Made by a program: the position numbers and the translations under genes | The notes under the pieces: model-generated | Seen by the model: only the letters and a program-made list of their open reading frames with translations | Told to the model about the DNA's origin: nothing | The model's database searches: none | Assembly (NCBI GenBank): GCA_964035015.1 | Contig: CAXIUP010000236.1 | Span: forward strand, 1-64,000 | Length of the DNA stretch: 64,000 bases | From: Corallium rubrum | Lineage: Eukaryota; Cnidaria; Anthozoa; Scleralcyonacea; Coralliidae | Direction of reading: 5' to 3' | Shown here: piece after piece, positions 42,896-52,297 of the stretch | How the letters are laid out: each line of letters opens with the position of its first letter | Position numbering within the stretch: the stretch's first letter is position 1

Positions 42896-45277
42896 ATGGT
42901 AGAAATTGAAAACGCCATTCGAATTCTATATTTTTTGTGGCTGATATGTCAGAAGAAATTGCAAGTTTGGGTAAGTATTTTCAAGATGATTTATAGTGAA
43001 TTTGTAAGTGTGATCCACTACCCTCTTCGGAGGAAAGTTATTGAGCCTCTTCGGAGGAAAGTTATTGAGCCTCTTCGGAGGAATATTATTGAGCCTCTCG
43101 ATGAGAGGAATGTTATTGAGCCTCTCGATGAGAGGAATATTTTTGAGCCTCTCGATGAGAGGAATATTATTGAGCCTCTCGATGAGAGGAATATTATTGA
43201 GCCTCTCGATGAGAGGAATGTTATTGAGCCTCTCGATGAGAGGAATATTTTTGAGCCTCTCGATGAGAGGAATGTTATTGAGCCTCTCGATGAGAGGAAT
43301 GTTATTGAGCCTCTTAGTATTGAAGCTAAATTGGTCCAGGAAGAAATCGAGCGAAACAATGTTTGTTCGCATAGCTCTGTTGATGTTTGCACTACGAATA
43401 ACAACGATTTAAGTCCTTGTTTGAATAGTTCTAGATCGACTGTAAGAAAATTAATCAGACAGTTGAATGTTGGACGATTTAGAGACCGAGAACCGTCTAG
43501 AATACCAATCAAGAAGATTATGCAAGCATTAAGAAAGAGAAAAAATAGACAAAGAGTTAAGCGAGTACTTAGAAGATCTACTCCTAAGTCATCCATTTTA
43601 AATACGTTAGCTACTAATTATAAAGATTTTTATGTTAAATTTGTACACAGACGTAATCTTTTTACACAGTCCTTTGGACATATTTTTAAACATATTTCCA
43701 GTAAAGTCCACAAGAGTAATCACAGAACACAGAATTCTTTGTGTAAGTCGTGTAATGTTTTTGAGCATGCTTTAAATAGTGACTTGATGACTGTGCCCAA
43801 CAACTGTAATTGTGTCAATGAGCAATATTGTGTTTCTTACCAGAACCTTCTGATGTCTGGTGATATTGAATTAAACCCAGGTCCTGTGCAAAATGAAAAC
43901 AGGGAAACTAGAATAACACTACCCTCACATGTAGTATTAGAACAAAGGTTACGTATATTTCAGCTGAGACCACTTGATGTTGGTGGTGCAGGTGATTGTT
44001 TTTTTAGAGCTGTTTCACATCAGTTATATGGTGATCCAAGTCATCACTTAGATATAAGAGCTGCTGGTATCACGTATATGAGAGAGAATCCTGAGAGATT
44101 TATTGAAAGCCATACAGAGCATTCTTGGTTACAATACCTTAATAACATGTCTATGCAAGGGACATGGTGTGATGGTTTGATTATACAAGCTGTTGCTGAC
44201 CAACTTAATTTAAGAATTGTTATTACTGAATCTTATGAACATTTTTGTCAGTACAATTTTATACGAGCTGTATCTTCAACACAGCGACCAACGGATGTTT
44301 TTTTGGGACATATAGATGAATACCATTATGTATCAACAGTGCCATTTTCTGGAAGTTCAAATTTAATTGAAAATCAGTGCAAAGATTTAGATAGATTAAA
44401 GGAAAATGTTTTGAAAAACAAACTAATTGATAAAAATGTTAAAAACAGTCGTAATTCTTACATGAAAGAATACATGAAAGCAAAACGGCTAACTAAGGAC
44501 CCTCAAAGTAAACAAAATACCAATGAGTACATGAAAGAATATATGAAAGCAAAACGGCTAACTAAGGACCCTCAAAATACAAAGAAGAATAATGAGTATA
44601 TGAAGGAGTATATGAAACAAAAACGGTGTGCACCTCAAACTTTACAAAGTTTAATATTAAAGTTTCATGATATTGTCTCCAAGGGTCCACTTTACATATG
44701 CAGTTGTTGTGACCAATTGTGGTACAAACATAGTGTGTCTTCTGCTGCAACTTTAAGGAAAACTAATCCTGACATTAACAAATATCTTCTTCATAAGACA
44801 AGTGTTGATAATGTTGAATGGTTGTGTAGATCATGTCGTAACTACTTAGTGAGGACTAAAGTTCCACCTTGTGCTGCTGTAAATGGGATGCAATTCCCAC
44901 CAAAACCAACATTTTTTGACCTGAATGAATTAGAATGTAGATTACTTGCACCAAGATTAGCATTTCAAAAAATCATGCAAGCCCCCAGGGGAAAACAATT
45001 GAAAATCAATGGCAACATTGTAAATGTTCCAGCAGACATAACTAATACTGTCAGCATGTTGCCAAGGTTACCAAATGAAACTGGAACCATTAAAGTTAAT
45101 CTAAAGAGAAGACTGCAATATAAAAGTTCAGCTTTATCTTTGAATGTAAGACCACACAAAGTAGTGCAGGCTGCCAACTGGCTTGTTGAAAACAGTAGTC
45201 TTTACAGAGAAGAAGGGATAGCTTTTAATGCAAATTGCTTGAATGTAGTTCTAATGTTTTATTACCACTTGAAATAG
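42896..45277 (+). CDS. Helentron ORF1: repeat region, 2A-like site, OTU protease, DUF6570-like region
   Basis: A 793-codon frame from the ATG at 42896. Residues about 40-140 are the hairpin-encoded repeats, then a basic region. GDIELNPGP at 322-330 is a 2A-like ribosome-skipping motif that would release the OTU part as a new chain starting at P330. The OTU protease follows (about 355-485) with D367-C368 in GGAGDCFF and the likely His at 477 (EYHYVS). Next are three repeats of YMKEYMKAKRLTKDPQ type, then a Cys-rich CSCC...CRSC region similar to the DUF6570 segment found before Helitron helicase domains. The frame ends at 45277, apparently through loss of one A near 45271-45274, because the adjacent frame continues with NSDPEQLGD. 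OTU proteases cleave ubiquitin; the target here is unknown. Confidence 0.85.
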   Translation: MVEIENAIRILYFLWLICQKKLQVWVSIFKMIYSEFVSVIHYPLRRKVIEPLRRKVIEPLRRNIIEPLDERNVIEPLDERNIFEPLDERNIIEPLDERNIIEPLDERNVIEPLDERNIFEPLDERNVIEPLDERNVIEPLSIEAKLVQEEIERNNVCSHSSVDVCTTNNNDLSPCLNSSRSTVRKLIRQLNVGRFRDREPSRIPIKKIMQALRKRKNRQRVKRVLRRSTPKSSILNTLATNYKDFYVKFVHRRNLFTQSFGHIFKHISSKVHKSNHRTQNSLCKSCNVFEHALNSDLMTVPNNCNCVNEQYCVSYQNLLMSGDIELNPGPVQNENRETRITLPSHVVLEQRLRIFQLRPLDVGGAGDCFFRAVSHQLYGDPSHHLDIRAAGITYMRENPERFIESHTEHSWLQYLNNMSMQGTWCDGLIIQAVADQLNLRIVITESYEHFCQYNFIRAVSSTQRPTDVFLGHIDEYHYVSTVPFSGSSNLIENQCKDLDRLKENVLKNKLIDKNVKNSRNSYMKEYMKAKRLTKDPQSKQNTNEYMKEYMKAKRLTKDPQNTKKNNEYMKEYMKQKRCAPQTLQSLILKFHDIVSKGPLYICSCCDQLWYKHSVSSAATLRKTNPDINKYLLHKTSVDNVEWLCRSCRNYLVRTKVPPCAAVNGMQFPPKPTFFDLNELECRLLAPRLAFQKIMQAPRGKQLKINGNIVNVPADITNTVSMLPRLPNETGTIKVNLKRRLQYKSSALSLNVRPHKVVQAANWLVENSSLYREEGIAFNANCLNVVLMFYYHLK
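43018..43316 (+). repeat. Hairpin minisatellite array in the Helentron 5' region
   Basis: Three 24-bp units contain CCTCTTCGGAGG (a 4-bp stem with a TTCG loop), followed by eight 27-bp units containing CCTCTCGATGAGAGG (a 6-bp stem with a GAT loop). Both unit types keep a perfect palindrome although the sequence between the arms differs. Unit lengths are multiples of three, so the reading frame stays open (IEPLDERNV-type repeats). Confidence 0.9.
43859..43885 (+). promoter_or_regulatory. 2A-like ribosome-skipping motif
   Basis: The codons read GDIELNPGP, matching the D(V/I)ExNPG-P consensus needed for translational skipping. The break would fall between Gly329 and Pro330, upstream of the OTU domain. 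Confidence 0.8.
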
Positions 45278-45278
45278 C

Positions 45279-45894
45279 GATCCTGAACAACTCGGTGACC
45301 AATCACAAAACATAGAGTGTGATACATTACCAGTAGATATTACCGGTAAGTCACAGGTAACAGTTGATGATGAAGATAACTGGAGTGAAGATGAGGTAGA
45401 GATCCCGGCTGGGGTCACAGATACCATGTTAACAGCAACTGATTTCATGACAGAATGAACGTCAGCATATTTTGAATGTTGCACCAGCTGAAGGCAGCAG
45501 GCCTCAGTGTATTTAGAGATAAATACTCCGAAGAATTAGCATATCCAGGTATTTTTCTTGGTCAAAAGCGACCTGACAATGCTAATAGACTTACAGATGT
45601 TCATTATAGTGAAGTTTGCAAGTCTGAGTTAAGGCGGTCTGACAGAAGGGCTGCTATGTGTGTAGAAAATATTTTCTTTAAAACAAAGAAACTGCAAATG
45701 AAGATTTTACTTGGGAAAAGTCAAGTTGCCTTGAGAAAATGTCAAGGTAACAATGGTTCAATTAAAGCAGGTCAGCTGAAACAGACAGGTGCGATAGAGA
45801 AACTAATTCACCATGATGAAGGTTTTAAGTTTCTAAGAGCATTAAGAGGTTCACCCCCATATTTTAAAAGGCTAAAAAAGATATCTTTGCAATG
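45279..45894 (+). pseudogene. Helentron Rep-helicase, N-terminal part, in broken frames
   Basis: From 45279 one frame encodes NSDPEQLGDQ through WSEDEVEIPAGVTDTMLT to 45458. The neighbouring frame then gives NERQHILNVAPAEG, and the 45476-45895 frame gives FRDKYSEELAYPGIFLGQKR and [17 protein letters not shown]. These are the usual N-terminal motifs of Helitron proteins. Three joins are needed: near 45458, near 45510 and in the A run at about 45875-45880. The last looks like one missing A, after which [10 protein letters not shown] continues in the next frame. Confidence 0.75.
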
Positions 45895-47322
45895 ATAAGA
45901 CAACTAGGCTCAGCCTCTTTGTTTTGTAGTTTTTCATCTGCAGAAACACAATGGGTTCATCTTCTTAGAATACTTAGTACAATTGTCAACAACAGAGAAT
46001 ACACTGACAATGAGTTAGAGAATCTCAACTGGGAGGAAAAGTGCAAGTTGATTCAGAGTGACGCAGTTACTTGTGCTAGACATTTTGACTATCAAGTAAA
46101 TCAGTTTTTGCGAAACTTCCTTATGAGTAGTCTTGCACCTCTAGGGAAAATTGCAGACTGGTTTTATAGAGTTGAATATCAACAAAGGGGTTCACCTCAT
46201 ATTCACATGTTAATATGGTTAGAAGATGCTCCAGTCTTTGGTGTTAATAATGATATCGAAGTCATAGCATTTATTGATAAAATAATTAGCTGTAAAAAGC
46301 CAACTGATAATCCTGAGTTACTTAAACTTGTTAACAGGCAAGTGCATCGCCATTCTCACACTTGCAGAAAAAAGTCAAAAACACAATGTCGTTTTAATTA
46401 TCCACAACCACCTATGCAGTCAACAAGAATTCTTTATCCTTTGGATGTTGATGATGAACGTAGTGAACACCATAAAAATGTGTGGAAATCAATAAAAAAG
46501 CATTTAAATGATTTGAAAGAGGGTGAAGACATCACATTTGACCAACTGTTAAAAAATTTGGATATAACCGAACAAAATTATTTGCTTGCTATACGATCAG
46601 GGCTAAATGCACCAACCATATTTCTAAAGAGGCAGCCAAATGAATTAAGAATAAATAATTATAACCCTGCTTGCCTTAGTGCATGGCAAGCTAATATGCA
46701 TATTCAATTTGTCCTTGATGTCTATGCATGTGCAATGTACATTGTATCATACATTTCTAAGGCACAAAAAGGCATGAGTGAACTATTGAGAACTGCATGT
46801 GCTGAAGCTAGACGAGGAAACTCTACTATCAAACAGCAAGTAAGAGACATTGGTAATAAATTTTTGAACAATGTTGAAATTAGTGCACAGGAAGCAGTTT
46901 ATATTGTGCTCCAGCTTGCAATGAGAAAATCATCTCGTCAAGTTGTGTTCATAAATACTGCACCCCCAAGAGATAGAGTTCACTTATTAAAGTCAATAAA
47001 TGACATCCATGAAATGGATGATGATTCAGAGGAAATTTATGCCACAGGTTTGTTAAAGCGATATAGCAAACGCCTTCCTAGCCTTGAACATGTGTCTCTT
47101 GCTGACTGGGCTGCATGGTATGATTCTTGTGGTAAGCCACATGTCAAAAAATCATGTGAACTTGATATTGATAATCTTCCACTTGAGACAAACATTGATG
47201 ATGATGATGATGATGATGATATAGAGGAGGAAAATCAGCCATGTGTAAAAAACAATAAAAACAAGAGGAGATCAAAAGCTAGAATTATACGAAGCATTTG
47301 CTTTAATAAGGTATTTATGTAG
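45892..47322 (+). CDS. Helentron Rep nuclease (HUH) segment
   Basis: The frame encodes the replication-initiator domain. [10 protein letters not shown] holds the HUH metal-binding pair (H103 and H105), and [10 protein letters not shown] holds two tyrosines (Y283 and Y287) in the YxxxY arrangement of Y2 Rep proteins. The enzyme nicks and rejoins single DNA strands during rolling-circle transposition. The C-terminal end has an acidic run (nine Asp) and a basic stretch. The frame stops at 47322, and the normal continuation [11 protein letters not shown] appears in the adjacent frame at 47321-47353, so one T is probably missing in the TTT at about 47310-47316. The ATG at 45892 is therefore internal to the real protein. 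Confidence 0.88.
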   Translation: MIRQLGSASLFCSFSSAETQWVHLLRILSTIVNNREYTDNELENLNWEEKCKLIQSDAVTCARHFDYQVNQFLRNFLMSSLAPLGKIADWFYRVEYQQRGSPHIHMLIWLEDAPVFGVNNDIEVIAFIDKIISCKKPTDNPELLKLVNRQVHRHSHTCRKKSKTQCRFNYPQPPMQSTRILYPLDVDDERSEHHKNVWKSIKKHLNDLKEGEDITFDQLLKNLDITEQNYLLAIRSGLNAPTIFLKRQPNELRINNYNPACLSAWQANMHIQFVLDVYACAMYIVSYISKAQKGMSELLRTACAEARRGNSTIKQQVRDIGNKFLNNVEISAQEAVYIVLQLAMRKSSRQVVFINTAPPRDRVHLLKSINDIHEMDDDSEEIYATGLLKRYSKRLPSLEHVSLADWAAWYDSCGKPHVKKSCELDIDNLPLETNIDDDDDDDDIEEENQPCVKNNKNKRRSKARIIRSICFNKVFM

Positions 47323-47351
47323 ATTCTGAGAAACATTATCGGGAACTGATT

Positions 47352-49865
47352 ATGTTGTTTACAGCATGGAGAAATGAAGAAACTGATTTGATTGGTAATT
47401 GTTCTTCATATCAAGAATATTTCTTTCAAATAAAAGATGTAATAGACGAGCAAATGGAACAATATGCTATATGCAATGCAGATTTGAATGAGATTCAAGA
47501 TCAGTTAAACAACGCAGATGATAATGATGATAATTATGATTTAATTGCCCCAGGAACACAGGACATTGAACGCCGAGATGAGTCTGAGGGTGCACAAGAC
47601 CTGCATCCTGATTTTAATGAAAATTATGATCTTTCCAATGATATTGGAATCCCTTCTACTGCCTCAAATAGAGAACAGCTTATATTAAATGAATTACAAG
47701 ACTGTGATTACAGACAAATGGTACAGAAATTAAACAAGGAACAAAAAGAGTTTTTCTTTCACATTTTACATCTTATTAAAACAACTGATAAGCCATTTCA
47801 CTGTTTTCTCAATGGAGGAGCTGGTGTAGGAAAATCACATTTGACCAAAGCATTGTATCAAGCAGCACTAAAATATTACAATACAAGAGCTGGTGATGAC
47901 TTTCATCAAGTAAAGGTGCTATTGCTTGCCCCAACTGGTAAAGCTGCTTTTAATATTAAAGGTAACACAATACACAGTGCCCTTGCAATAGCAGCATGCC
48001 AATCATTAAAGAATTACAAACCTCTTGATTCAAGCAGACTAAACACCTTACGAAGTCAACTTGGTGGTCTAAAATTAATATTCCTTGACGAGATATCAAT
48101 GGTTGGTAGTACAATGTTTAATGTTCAGATTAACAACAGACTCAAAGATATTAAGGGAAGCAAAGAAGACTTTGGTGGTGTTAGCATAATTGCAATTGGA
48201 GATTTGTTTCAGTTACAACCAGTGATGGATAGATACATATTTAAAGAGCTTGACAATTCTGCATATGCTATTCTTGCTCCTAATCTGTGGCAAGACCACT
48301 TTAAAATGTTTGAGCTTCAAGAAATTATGAGACAGAGAGAGAGCAAAGTATTTGCTGAAATTTTAAACAGACTAAGGGAAGGTAACCACACAGAAGATGA
48401 CATTTTAAAAATTAAGGAAAGAATGATTGAAGAAAATGGTATACGTGATCCAATGGATGTGCCACATTTGTTTATTCAAAACATTAAGGTGAATGAGTTC
48501 AATGAAAGAGTTCATCGTGCAGCAACTGGTGAAAAATATTCCATTAAAGCAGTTGATAGTGTAATAGGAGCTAACTCTGCTCAACTCAGAGATAAAATTA
48601 TCAGTCAAATACCAAATGATCCTAGGAAGACTAAACAAATCATTTCAAATCTCCAATTAGCAATAGGTGAAAGAACAGAAATAGCAGTAAATGTACGAAC
48701 TGAAGATGGCATGACAAATGGTGCTGGTAATGTCATTAGAAAAATACAATTAAACCAAAGAGATAAACCATCAGGGATAATATGGGTACAGTTTGATCAT
48801 GCTAATGTCGGTGAGAAGACTAGACATGAGAATAGGCAACTTTATGTCCAAGGTATTGAACCAACATGGATTCCAATAAAACCAATCACTACTCAGTTTG
48901 CTGTTGGTAGAAATCAAACAGCTCAAGTTGTAAGAAAACAGTTTCCATTGCGGCCAGCTGCTGCTAAAAGAATTCATCGATCACAAGGTGATACTGAGCA
49001 AAAAATAGTTGTTAATTTTAATACTAGAGGAGCAATACCTCATATACATTATGTTGGTCTTAGCAGAGTAACAACGATAGAGGGATTATATGTCACTGAC
49101 TTGTGTGAACAAAAAATAGCTGTCAATCCTTTTGTGAAGGCTGAAATGGAGAGTTTACGAACTGAACGTTGTCTTAAACTTAGTGTGTCTCCTATTTATA
49201 GTTTTGATCAAGTACTATTTAAAATTTGCTTTCTAAATGCAGGGTCATTACACAAATATATTGATGATGTTCGCCATGATCTAAATTATACAAGTACTGA
49301 CATCAATATTTTTTCAGAAACAAGATTTATTAGTTCAGATAATGATAATATGTATGCAATTGATGGCTATACCTTGTTTAGAAATGATGCTCAATCATCA
49401 GTAACTTCAAGACCTTATGGAGGTACAGCAGTCTGTAGTAGGGTTGAATTTATTCCTGGGTATCCACGTGCTTATAATATTAATGGTGTTGAGATAACTA
49501 TTATGAAGGCAATGATTCTTCCACATGTAACCATAATAGGTGTATATCGCTCACCTAAAATTCCTGTACAGCAATTGTGCCATGCTTTAAATGAGCTACT
49601 TGCATTTTCAACTTCTCAGTTCAATATTGTTATTGGTGATTTTAATATTAACTGGTTAGATCAAACCAATAGAAGGTCCCTATATAATCTATTTGTAAAT
49701 GATTATAATTACAGACAATTAATATCCAGTTGCACAACAGACAACGAAACAATTATAGATCATATTTATACAAATCTACCTGAATCACAAGCTAATGTAC
49801 ACATTTTAGAAACCTATTTCTCTGATCACAAAGCAATATGTGCATTAATTAATTGTTTTAATTAA
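47352..49865 (+). CDS. Helentron PIF1-family helicase with C-terminal endonuclease
   Basis: An 837-codon frame that in an intact element is fused to the Rep segment. Residues about 125-580 form a PIF1-type 5'-3' DNA helicase: Walker A GGAGVGKSHL (about 155), PTGKAA, Walker B FLDEISMV (about 245), GDLFQLQPV, and late motifs RIHRSQGDTE and YVGLSRVT. The remaining part (about 615-837) is an EEP-type endonuclease with FSETRF, GVYRSP, GDFNIN and SDHKAI. A C-terminal EEP nuclease separates Helentrons from classical Helitrons. No stop interrupts these domains. The nuclease resembles those of non-LTR retrotransposons and was probably acquired from one. Confidence 0.93.
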   Translation: MLFTAWRNEETDLIGNCSSYQEYFFQIKDVIDEQMEQYAICNADLNEIQDQLNNADDNDDNYDLIAPGTQDIERRDESEGAQDLHPDFNENYDLSNDIGIPSTASNREQLILNELQDCDYRQMVQKLNKEQKEFFFHILHLIKTTDKPFHCFLNGGAGVGKSHLTKALYQAALKYYNTRAGDDFHQVKVLLLAPTGKAAFNIKGNTIHSALAIAACQSLKNYKPLDSSRLNTLRSQLGGLKLIFLDEISMVGSTMFNVQINNRLKDIKGSKEDFGGVSIIAIGDLFQLQPVMDRYIFKELDNSAYAILAPNLWQDHFKMFELQEIMRQRESKVFAEILNRLREGNHTEDDILKIKERMIEENGIRDPMDVPHLFIQNIKVNEFNERVHRAATGEKYSIKAVDSVIGANSAQLRDKIISQIPNDPRKTKQIISNLQLAIGERTEIAVNVRTEDGMTNGAGNVIRKIQLNQRDKPSGIIWVQFDHANVGEKTRHENRQLYVQGIEPTWIPIKPITTQFAVGRNQTAQVVRKQFPLRPAAAKRIHRSQGDTEQKIVVNFNTRGAIPHIHYVGLSRVTTIEGLYVTDLCEQKIAVNPFVKAEMESLRTERCLKLSVSPIYSFDQVLFKICFLNAGSLHKYIDDVRHDLNYTSTDINIFSETRFISSDNDNMYAIDGYTLFRNDAQSSVTSRPYGGTAVCSRVEFIPGYPRAYNINGVEITIMKAMILPHVTIIGVYRSPKIPVQQLCHALNELLAFSTSQFNIVIGDFNINWLDQTNRRSLYNLFVNDYNYRQLISSCTTDNETIIDHIYTNLPESQANVHILETYFSDHKAICALINCFN

Positions 49866-50313
49866 TTGTATCGTTAAATATATTATATTAATATTGCAAT
49901 AACTGGCATTTAGCTCCAGCTACACAGGAGATAATCATATCATACTTAGTTTTAAGTAAAAGCATTTTCGCTAGGCATGTTGCAAGAGAACCAGGTAAGC
50001 ATTTCTTATTGTTATTCCTTTCCCCCAGACCCATGCAACATCATCCATTATCAGTAGTATGTCCACTGGTGGGGGTGGGGGGCAGCATGTGCCACCCTCA
50101 CCCTACACATACATCGATGCTGTGCTGTCTACGTACCAGAAGAATTCAGCTAATATAATCCATCTGGTAACTATACCCCTGATGTGAATCTTTGTCCCCC
50201 TCAACACCAAATACCCTTGATTTGTATCATGTAAAAATTATAGATTACATTTTATGGCTGACCTTTATTATTATCATTAATTGTTTTCGATTGTCCTTGT
50301 GTTTTAAGGCATT
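49866..50313 (+). other. Spacer between Rep-helicase and RPA genes of the Helentron
   Basis: AT-rich and non-coding. It must hold the 3' end of the first transcript and the promoter or 5' UTR of the RPA gene. TGTTTTAAG just before the RPA start could be a 3' splice site. No structured repeat is seen. Confidence 0.45.
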
Positions 50314-51555
50314 ATGAGCAATGAGGACAATACCATGGACAATATAACTCCCACTGATGTCCAGAACAGTGAACATGCAAGTAGTGGCACATCCGGTGAA
50401 CAATTCATTGCAACCAGTGACGATTATCCTATAGACAATCTAGACCTTACTCAACTTTTTAGCACTGAAGTTGCATCTACCACTCAATCACATTCTTGCA
50501 GTGATCAAGAAGAAACCCAGCATACTCAAACTGAGACAGAATCTCCTTCAGTTGCTGATAAAGAAGACGAAATTGTGGGATATATTCATAATCTGTCACC
50601 TTTAAAGAGTGGGAAGTACTTTGATTTTCAGTTGCAAGGAAAGGACAAAACAGTCCGAGGGATTTGCTTCTCTCCGCCAAAGCTTAAACGATTCGAAGAA
50701 TTCAGCAACACAAGCTCCCCTGTAAAAGTAAAGAAATTTCGTATTGATACACAATCAAATTCTGAAGATTATATTATGGAAAGTGATATGTCAATTGAAC
50801 ACTTTCCTGACGTAAACTTTCAGAAACAACAAATGTCTACCACCATGAACATCTCTACTGTCAAAACTCTGTGTATTGGACAATTACGTACACTGAAAGC
50901 AAAAGTGGCACACCTACATGTGCCAAAGAAAGTACAATCTCAGAACCTACTATTGCAAGAAGCTATGCTTGTAGATCCTTCCGGCACAATTAAATTTGTG
51001 CTATGGGAGAACTTTGTTGGCACCATACAGCAAGGTAGCACGTATTCATTTCATGACATAAGAGTAAAGAAAGACAAATTCTCAAGTGAAATCTTTCTAA
51101 ATACTGCAAAAAATGGTAGCAAAATCACCGATGAGCAACCGTTCCAAGAGATGCTGCCTGTAACAGCAGAAATGCCAAGTACCACAGTTACTGCAGAACT
51201 GAAGGGTATCACTAAGGTTGCTTGCTACCTGTGTTGTTACAAATGCAACAAGAAAATTGAGCCCACTCCATCTCGCATTGTTCATTGTTCAAGCTGCCAT
51301 TTCAAGCAAAAGCAGTCAGCATGCCATAACCATTGGTATGCACAAGTGGTATTCGAAGAAGTTAACACCAAGAAGAAAATTAACCTGACCTTGTTTCAAG
51401 ATGCCATTAAACAAGCAATTCAGCTCAACAACTGTGCTGAACAAGAAAGTCATCTCACTGAATTGGACATAGAAGAAGTTCTACTTACCTTGCCAGATAC
51501 TCTTATGGTCACATACCATAAACAAAATAGAGTTGTTACAAAAATTGCAATATAA
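50314..51555 (+). CDS. Helentron-borne RPA-like single-strand DNA-binding protein
   Basis: A 413-codon intact frame with an ATG at 50314. An acidic, Ser/Thr-rich N-terminus is followed by an OB-fold region (about 185-290, with LLLQEAMLVDPSGTIKFVLW) and a zinc-ribbon region with CYLCCYKC and HCSSCHFK (about 305-335), as in the third DNA-binding domain of RPA70. RPA-like genes are known cargo in Helitrons and Helentrons, where they may protect the displaced strand. It lies downstream of the Rep-helicase on the same strand and inside the inverted-repeat borders, so it moves with the element. It is shorter than cellular RPA70 (about 600 residues) and lacks the N-terminal interaction domain. Confidence 0.85.
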   Translation: MSNEDNTMDNITPTDVQNSEHASSGTSGEQFIATSDDYPIDNLDLTQLFSTEVASTTQSHSCSDQEETQHTQTETESPSVADKEDEIVGYIHNLSPLKSGKYFDFQLQGKDKTVRGICFSPPKLKRFEEFSNTSSPVKVKKFRIDTQSNSEDYIMESDMSIEHFPDVNFQKQQMSTTMNISTVKTLCIGQLRTLKAKVAHLHVPKKVQSQNLLLQEAMLVDPSGTIKFVLWENFVGTIQQGSTYSFHDIRVKKDKFSSEIFLNTAKNGSKITDEQPFQEMLPVTAEMPSTTVTAELKGITKVACYLCCYKCNKKIEPTPSRIVHCSSCHFKQKQSACHNHWYAQVVFEEVNTKKKINLTLFQDAIKQAIQLNNCAEQESHLTELDIEEVLLTLPDTLMVTYHKQNRVVTKIAI

Positions 51556-51856
51556 GATGTACTCTTCATTACTACCAAACCATACAATTATGAACATGTG
51601 AACCTTTCTAGAAACACATTTTGTATACGTTGTGTGCACTGTTCATATTCGGACCTTATGATCCAAACATACATTTGTTTCACATTGAAGCTTGTATAGC
51701 GACAGTTACCTCGTTGTGTTCAATTCATTGTTTATGTTGTTTATTTTTGTTATATGTTTACGTTGATGTTAAATAAATGTTGCGTTTGCTCATACTTTGT
51801 TGTTATTGTTACATTAGCACGGTTAGCCAGCATTGCCCAGAAAGAAATGAGACTAA

Positions 51857-52087
51857 AGACCGAGACACACCACACGCGATTCGGCAACGCGACGCGATTT
51901 TTCAATCTTTGAAGGCAAATAAAATTGTCCATGAAAGGAAATTTTGGAAGCCATGTAGAGCAGATAAGTCAAGATGTACTAGCGCTATGAAATTTAAAAA
52001 AAGATTATATCAGGAACAAATTTACTTGCTTTTGAAAATTGAAAAATCGCGCCGCGTTGCCGAATCGCGTTCGGTGTGTGTGGGCCT
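51857..52087. mobile_element. 231-bp MITE inside the Helentron, with TAA duplication
   Basis: Long inverted ends (about 55 bp, containing CGCGATTCGGCAACGCG and GCGATTTTTCAAT) are flanked by TAA on both sides (51854-51856 and 52088-52090). The 3-bp TAA duplication matches PIF/Harbinger-type targets. It inserted in the Helentron 3' non-coding region, after the RPA gene. Confidence 0.8.
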
Positions 52088-52265
52088 TAACTGTGTACTG
52101 TAGAGAGAATCGCAAAAATTCAAATAAATTAGCTGCGGCAGCACACACACAGATTGCGGTGCTATTTTTATTATACGAAATACATTCATTGCATTGTAAC
52201 TTTGTTACTATACTACTAGTGCTTCATCAAAATGTACATTATTTGTACTGCTACTTGTGTTCACT

Positions 52266-52297
52266 GCAGTAGATACATGCACGCCTGGGCGTGCCTA
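52266..52297. repeat. Helentron right end: subterminal inverted repeat and hairpin
   Basis: GCAGTAGATAC (52266-52276) is the exact complement of the left terminus. Two bases later GCACGCC and GGCGTGC form a 7-bp stem with a 2-nt loop, followed by CTA and the T run where the DIRS gag resumes. A hairpin close to the 3' end is the transposition terminator in Helitrons. Confidence 0.85.

Larger units (their letters stand above)
42713..52297 (+). mobile_element. Helentron-like (Helitron2) rolling-circle transposon, about 9.58 kb
   Basis: The left end begins GTATCTACTGC (42713-42723); the exact complement GCAGTAGATAC is at 52266-52276, near but not at the right end. This is the asymmetric inverted repeat pattern described for Helentrons. 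The left end folds into a 10-bp hairpin (42714-42723 with 42727-42736). The right end has GCACGCC (52279-52285) facing GGCGTGC (52288-52294), then CTA and a T run. Both sides abut T runs in the interrupted DIRS gag, consistent with T-T insertion without target duplication. The exact end bases inside the T runs cannot be fixed. Cargo: OTU protease, Rep-helicase-endonuclease and an RPA-like protein. Coding breaks are few and mostly single-base. Confidence 0.88.

Noticed and set aside
42926-43596. Minus-strand and alternate-frame proteins over the hairpin array
   Set aside because: They arise because the repeat is palindromic and a multiple of three. The plus-strand frame continues into the OTU gene.
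52232-52297. N-terminal 22 residues of the DIRS gag fragment frame
   Set aside because: This part is Helentron right-end sequence; the in-frame ATG is accidental.
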